From: Salinigranum halophilum
GTDB lineage: Archaea; Halobacteriota; Halobacteria; Halobacteriales; Haloferacaceae
Length of the DNA: 64,000 nt
NCBI RefSeq assembly: GCF_007004735.1
Contig: NZ_SSNL01000003.1
Location: 62,001-126,000, forward strand
Reading direction: 5' to 3'
Shown here: positions 60,774-64,000 of the stretch, in pieces
Layout: every line of letters starts with the position of its first letter
Position numbering within the stretch: the first letter of the stretch is position 1
Translations under genes and position numbers: made by a program
Notes under the pieces: generated by a model
What the model was told of the DNA's origin: nothing
What the model saw: the letters and a program-made list of their open reading frames with translations, nothing else
Database searches by the model: none

Positions 60774-63569
60774 TCAGAACGTGACCTCGAACCGCGCGCC
60801 ACCGTCTCTGGCGTCGGTGACCGACAGCGACCAGCCGTGCGCCTCGACGATGCGCTTGACGATGGCGAGGCCGTAGCCGATGCCGGCGGTGCTGGTCGTC
60901 TCGCCCGGTTCGAACACCGTGTCGCGCTTCGCTTCGGGGATGCCGGGGCCGTCGTCGGCGACGGCGAAGCCGTCGACCGCCCCATCCGGCCCCGCGAGCG
61001 CCTCGACGCGAACGGTCACGGCCTCCCCGGCGTGTTCGATGGCGTTCCGAAACAGGTTCTCGAACAGTTCGATCAGCCGTCCCTCGTCTCCCTCCACGGG
61101 GAGCGAGTCGGGCCGCTCGAGCGTCGCGTCGAGCGTCCGCACGCCGGCCCACGCCTGCGTCGCGACCGTCGCGAGGTCGAGCGGCGACGGTTCGCCGACC
61201 ACCTGCCCCTTTCGCGCCAGCGACAGGAGGTCCTCGACGAGGCGGTCCATCCGGTCGAGCGACGCTTCGACCCGCTCGAACGCCGCCGGGTCGCCCGTCT
61301 CGGCCGCGAGGTCGAGGTAGCCCGAGGCGACGGCGAGCGGGTTCCGCAGGTCGTGTGAGATGATGTTGGCGAACTCCTCGAGCCGTTCGTTCTGGCGGCG
61401 GAGTTCGCGCTCCCGTTCCTGTCTGTCCGTGATGTCGGTGTAGATGGCGAAGCCGGCGACGTTCTCCTGGCCGAGTTCGAGCGGGACGACCTGCAGTATG
61501 AACGTTCGGAGCCCCCCTTCGGTCTGTCGCTGGCACTCGGCGCGAACGCTCTCGCCGGCCCTGAGTCGGTCGTTCAGCCGTCGGGCCTCCGCGCGCTTCT
61601 CGTCGTCGTCGGCGATGACGTACTCGTCGAGGTTCTCCCCGACGAGGTGCTCGCTCGTGAAGCCGAAGACGCGCTCGAACGCCGGGTTCACCGCCTCGAC
61701 GTGCGGTTCGTCGTCGACCAGCCGGTACGAGACGGCCGCGTCGGGGATGTTCTCGAACAGCGCGCTGAGGCGGTCGCGCTGGCTGCGGAGTTCGGCCTCC
61801 GCGCGGAGGCGCTCGCGGTTCGCCGTCACGTGCGAGGCGAGGAGCTCGGCGAGTTCGAGGTCGAACTCGCCGAACGTGTCGGGGTTGCGCGAGACCGCCT
61901 GGAAGACGGCGTCGTCACCCAGCGCGACGCTGATTCCACCGCCGGCGCTCGTCTGGAGCGGCTCCGCGGCCTCGGCCGTCGAGACGTCGCGGACGAGCCG
62001 CGACTGCCCGCTCCGGTAGGTCTCGCTCGCGACGCCGTGGTCCAGCGGGACCGGCCGGACCGGGTCGTGGTCCTCGTGGGTCACCTGGGCGACGGGGACG
62101 AACTGGTCGTCTCCGGCGACGAAGATGTAGGCCGTGTCGAAGCCCAGCACCGACCGGGCCGTCGCGATGGCCCGCTCGTACAGTTCGGCCACGTCGTGAC
62201 AGCTCACCAGCTCGACGGTGGCCGCGTGGAGCTGCGCCACCCGTCCGCGCTGTTCGCCGAGGTCCGCCTCCGCGCGAACCCGCGAGAACGTCCCTGTGAG
62301 GTGGTCGGCCAACAGCTCGGCGAGTTCGAGGTCGTTGGTGTCGAAGGCGGCCTCGGCCGTCGAGACCGCCTGGAAGACGCCCTGGTCACCCAGCGGGACG
62401 CTGATACCCGAACGGTACGTGTCCTTCGTGGGCTCGGCGTCCGACCCGTCGACACGGTCGACGAGTTGCGGCTCGCCCGTTCGGAGGGTCTTGCCGACGA
62501 GGCCCTCCGAGAGCGTCATCGGGCGGACAGCGTCGGCCGGCGCTCCCGACGACACCGCGTACGGCACGACCGTGTCTCCCTCGCGAACCCCGACGTAGCA
62601 GGTGTCGAACGAGAGGATTCGTTCGGCGAGTTCGACGGCGACGGCCGCGGCGGCTTCGAGCGTCGTCACCGCCGCCAGCGCCGCCGTCCCGTCGTGGAGC
62701 GTCTCGATGAGTTCGCGCCGCTCCTGGATGGCCTCGGCCGACTGGATGCGTGCGAGCGTCCCCTCGGTGTACCGGACGAGCAGTTCGGCGAGTCCGCGGT
62801 CGGCCCCGGTGAAGGCGTCCGGCTCGTCCGCGATGACGACGAAGACGCCGTCTTCCCCGAGGGGAACGGCGATTCCCGACCGGTGTGAGGGGCGGGCCGG
62901 GTCGGCCTCCGGGTGGGCGTAGGTGTCCTGTACCAGATGCGTCACACCGGTCTGATAGCTGTCACCGACGAGTCCGTGGTCGACCGAGAGCGACTCGTCG
63001 CTCACGTCGCCGACGCCCGCCTGCTTGACGAGGACGTCGCCCTCGGCGATGGCGATGTAACAGCTGTTGAACTCCAGCAGCCGGCTCGCGATGTCGACCG
63101 TCCGCTCGAACAGGTCGGTCGGCGTCGTCGCCTGGATGAGGCTCACGGTCCCCTCGTGAAGCGTCTCCAGTCGGGCGTCGTCGCGCACCCGCTCGGTGTG
63201 CGCCGCACGCTGTGTTGGCTCCCTCGCGACGGCCCAGCGGAGCTGGTCACAGAGCGCGTCGACGTCACCCGTTCGGGCGTACCCCGCGAATCGGGTCGGG
63301 TCGCTGACCGCCGTCGGAGCCGGCGCGTACAGGACGACAGGGTCCCCGTCAGGCCGCCTGCGTTCCGTGGCCGTTCCCTCGGTGTCGACGACCAGACAGT
63401 CGACGTCGGTCGGACGCTCGTGGTCGCCCGCCGACGTCGCGTCGACGACGACGAAGCCTCGGCTGGTGAGCGCCGCGGCTAGCCCCTCGTCGGCGTCGCC
63501 GTGAAGCCGAACGCGGGGCGCGTCCGGCGTCGACCTCTCGGCTGACCGCTGTTCTGGTTCGTTCGACAC
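60774..63569 (-). CDS. soluble sensor kinase with degenerate receiver, three tandem GAF domains, PAS, HisKA, HATPase
   Basis: About 931 residues. N-terminal receiver-like domain lacks a normal phosphoacceptor context (DCLVVDTEG). Three GAF repeats of about 165 residues follow, each opening LHxxT and containing GxxYxxG and GIxVxLGxxGVF: [60 protein letters not shown]. Then PAS ([20 protein letters not shown]), His[22 protein letters not shown] and HATPase ([35 protein letters not shown]). Start GTG at 63569; a longer reading to 63722 overlaps the alaS promoter. Confidence 0.88.
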   Translation of the reverse strand: MSNEPEQRSAERSTPDAPRVRLHGDADEGLAAALTSRGFVVVDATSAGDHERPTDVDCLVVDTEGTATERRRPDGDPVVLYAPAPTAVSDPTRFAGYARTGDVDALCDQLRWAVAREPTQRAAHTERVRDDARLETLHEGTVSLIQATTPTDLFERTVDIASRLLEFNSCYIAIAEGDVLVKQAGVGDVSDESLSVDHGLVGDSYQTGVTHLVQDTYAHPEADPARPSHRSGIAVPLGEDGVFVVIADEPDAFTGADRGLAELLVRYTEGTLARIQSAEAIQERRELIETLHDGTAALAAVTTLEAAAAVAVELAERILSFDTCYVGVREGDTVVPYAVSSGAPADAVRPMTLSEGLVGKTLRTGEPQLVDRVDGSDAEPTKDTYRSGISVPLGDQGVFQAVSTAEAAFDTNDLELAELLADHLTGTFSRVRAEADLGEQRGRVAQLHAATVELVSCHDVAELYERAIATARSVLGFDTAYIFVAGDDQFVPVAQVTHEDHDPVRPVPLDHGVASETYRSGQSRLVRDVSTAEAAEPLQTSAGGGISVALGDDAVFQAVSRNPDTFGEFDLELAELLASHVTANRERLRAEAELRSQRDRLSALFENIPDAAVSYRLVDDEPHVEAVNPAFERVFGFTSEHLVGENLDEYVIADDDEKRAEARRLNDRLRAGESVRAECQRQTEGGLRTFILQVVPLELGQENVAGFAIYTDITDRQERERELRRQNERLEEFANIISHDLRNPLAVASGYLDLAAETGDPAAFERVEASLDRMDRLVEDLLSLARKGQVVGEPSPLDLATVATQAWAGVRTLDATLERPDSLPVEGDEGRLIELFENLFRNAIEHAGEAVTVRVEALAGPDGAVDGFAVADDGPGIPEAKRDTVFEPGETTSTAGIGYGLAIVKRIVEAHGWSLSVTDARDGGARFEVTF

Positions 63570-63697
63570 TGATGCTCCACCGTGTGCCTGTCTGACGAGA
63601 CACACGCGGTGTTCGGTCTGCCCTTGTGACGGGGATACTAAAGCCGTATCGCCGACAGACTCGGAGTTGATAGCCTCCGGGACCGCTTCCCGGAACT

Positions 63698-63705
63698 GTT
63701 TTACC
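63698..63705 (+). promoter_or_regulatory. TATA-like element of alaS
   Basis: GTTTTACC centred about 28 nt upstream of the ATG at 63730. Confidence 0.5.
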
Positions 63706-63729
63706 CGGTCCTCAGCCAACAAGAGAACA

Positions 63730-64000
63730 ATGAGCGAACTCGAAGAGGAGTACCGCCTCGAGTACTTCGAGGAGGAGGGATTCTATCGGCGGCAGTGTCC
63801 GGTGACGGACGTCTGGTTCTGGACACGGGACCCAGAGCGCGAGACCTGCGGCGAACCACCGGCCGACGACTACTCGTTCATCGACAACCCCGGGTTCGAC
63901 CGCGAGTACAGCTTAGAGGAGATGCGCGAGGAGTTCCTCTCGTTCTTCGAGGAGCGCGGCCACGAACGCATCGACCCGTACCCGGTGGCGGCGAACCGCT
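63730..64000 (+). CDS. alaS: alanyl-tRNA synthetase, N-terminal part (runs off the right edge)
   Basis: About 90 residues visible, starting [20 protein letters not shown]. The archaeal N-terminal extension [20 protein letters not shown] with its two Cys precedes the start of the class II core ([20 protein letters not shown]), the usual archaeal AlaRS opening. The catalytic and editing domains lie beyond the window. Divergent from the kinase at 60774. Confidence 0.93.
   Translation, partial: MSELEEEYRLEYFEEEGFYRRQCPVTDVWFWTRDPERETCGEPPADDYSFIDNPGFDREYSLEEMREEFLSFFEERGHERIDPYPVAANR

Noticed and set aside
1-64000. tRNA, rRNA, CRISPR arrays, insertion sequences or a provirus
   Set aside because: I looked for clover-leaf-like blocks with TTCRA loops, evenly spaced direct repeats, transposase motifs and phage structural genes, and found none that held up. 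Short tRNAs with introns could be missed by eye.

Overview
This window is chromosomal DNA from a haloarchaeon (class Halobacteria). The evidence is the very high GC content, Asp/Glu-rich proteins, Tat-lipoprotein signals instead of Sec ones, TATA boxes about 26-28 nt upstream of mostly leaderless starts, and a purely archaeal gene set: TBP, PCNA, RFC small subunits, PriL, Hjc, Orc1/Cdc6, SAMP2, archaeal AlaS, the paired TatC proteins and an ADP-dependent sugar kinase. The genus cannot be fixed from the sequence alone. I found no rRNA, tRNA, CRISPR array, intact insertion sequence or provirus. The region reads as core chromosome with a few accessory patches.

Layout. 1-12.6 kb: tyrS (cut by the left edge), a DUF460 protein, an HxlR regulator, RNase Z, an RFC small-subunit paralogue translationally coupled to a phosphatidylserine-decarboxylase-like gene, the tRNA G10 methyltransferase divergent from TBP, a CPBP protease and hisG. 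12.7-22.5 kb: a five-gene branched-chain-type ABC transporter operon, an SAH/5'-deoxyadenosine deaminase-like amidohydrolase, an ADP-dependent sugar kinase, an unusual pilin and adenosylhomocysteinase. 22.6-34.4 kb: Hjc resolvase, a SWIM zinc-finger protein, PriL, two transporters, a 7TM histidine kinase, a UPF0175/PIN toxin-antitoxin pair, PCNA, RlmE and a queuosine-precursor-type transporter behind a small ribbon-helix-helix gene. 34.4-38.0 kb: divergent TatCt (double TatC) and TatCo genes. 38.2-50.5 kb: LarE, a HhH-MutS-like ATPase, an Orc1/Cdc6 initiator, RpiA, a DUF1931 mini-histone, LarB and small zinc-binding proteins. 50.5-64 kb: FMN reductase, phosphohexomutase, GNAT, alcohol dehydrogenase, a Tat lipoprotein, a CBS protein, SAMP2, RFC small subunit 1, two very large soluble sensor kinases and the start of alaS.

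Functional threads. DNA replication and repair genes are unusually frequent (two RFC small subunits, PCNA, PriL, Hjc, MutS-like, Orc1) but lie in separate transcription units. Methyl-cycle clean-up appears twice within 5 kb (the deaminase and AhcY). Two of the nickel-pincer cofactor genes (larE, larB) are present but unlinked.

Leads for new biology are mostly intergenic. A bipartite hairpin repeat occurs at 26483-26524 and 38142-38185, the second copy behind an orphan TATA box. A haloarchaeal-style GC-rich repeat block with a 23-bp tandem duplication lies at 45.8-46.05 kb. A perfect 10+10 bp palindrome is at 49928-49949, and an orphan promoter precedes larB. Among proteins, the most striking are a type IV pilin carrying what looks like a bacterial extracellular domain, a relic of a dehydrogenase C-terminus between SAMP2 and a CBS gene, and a kinase with three tandem GAF repeats.
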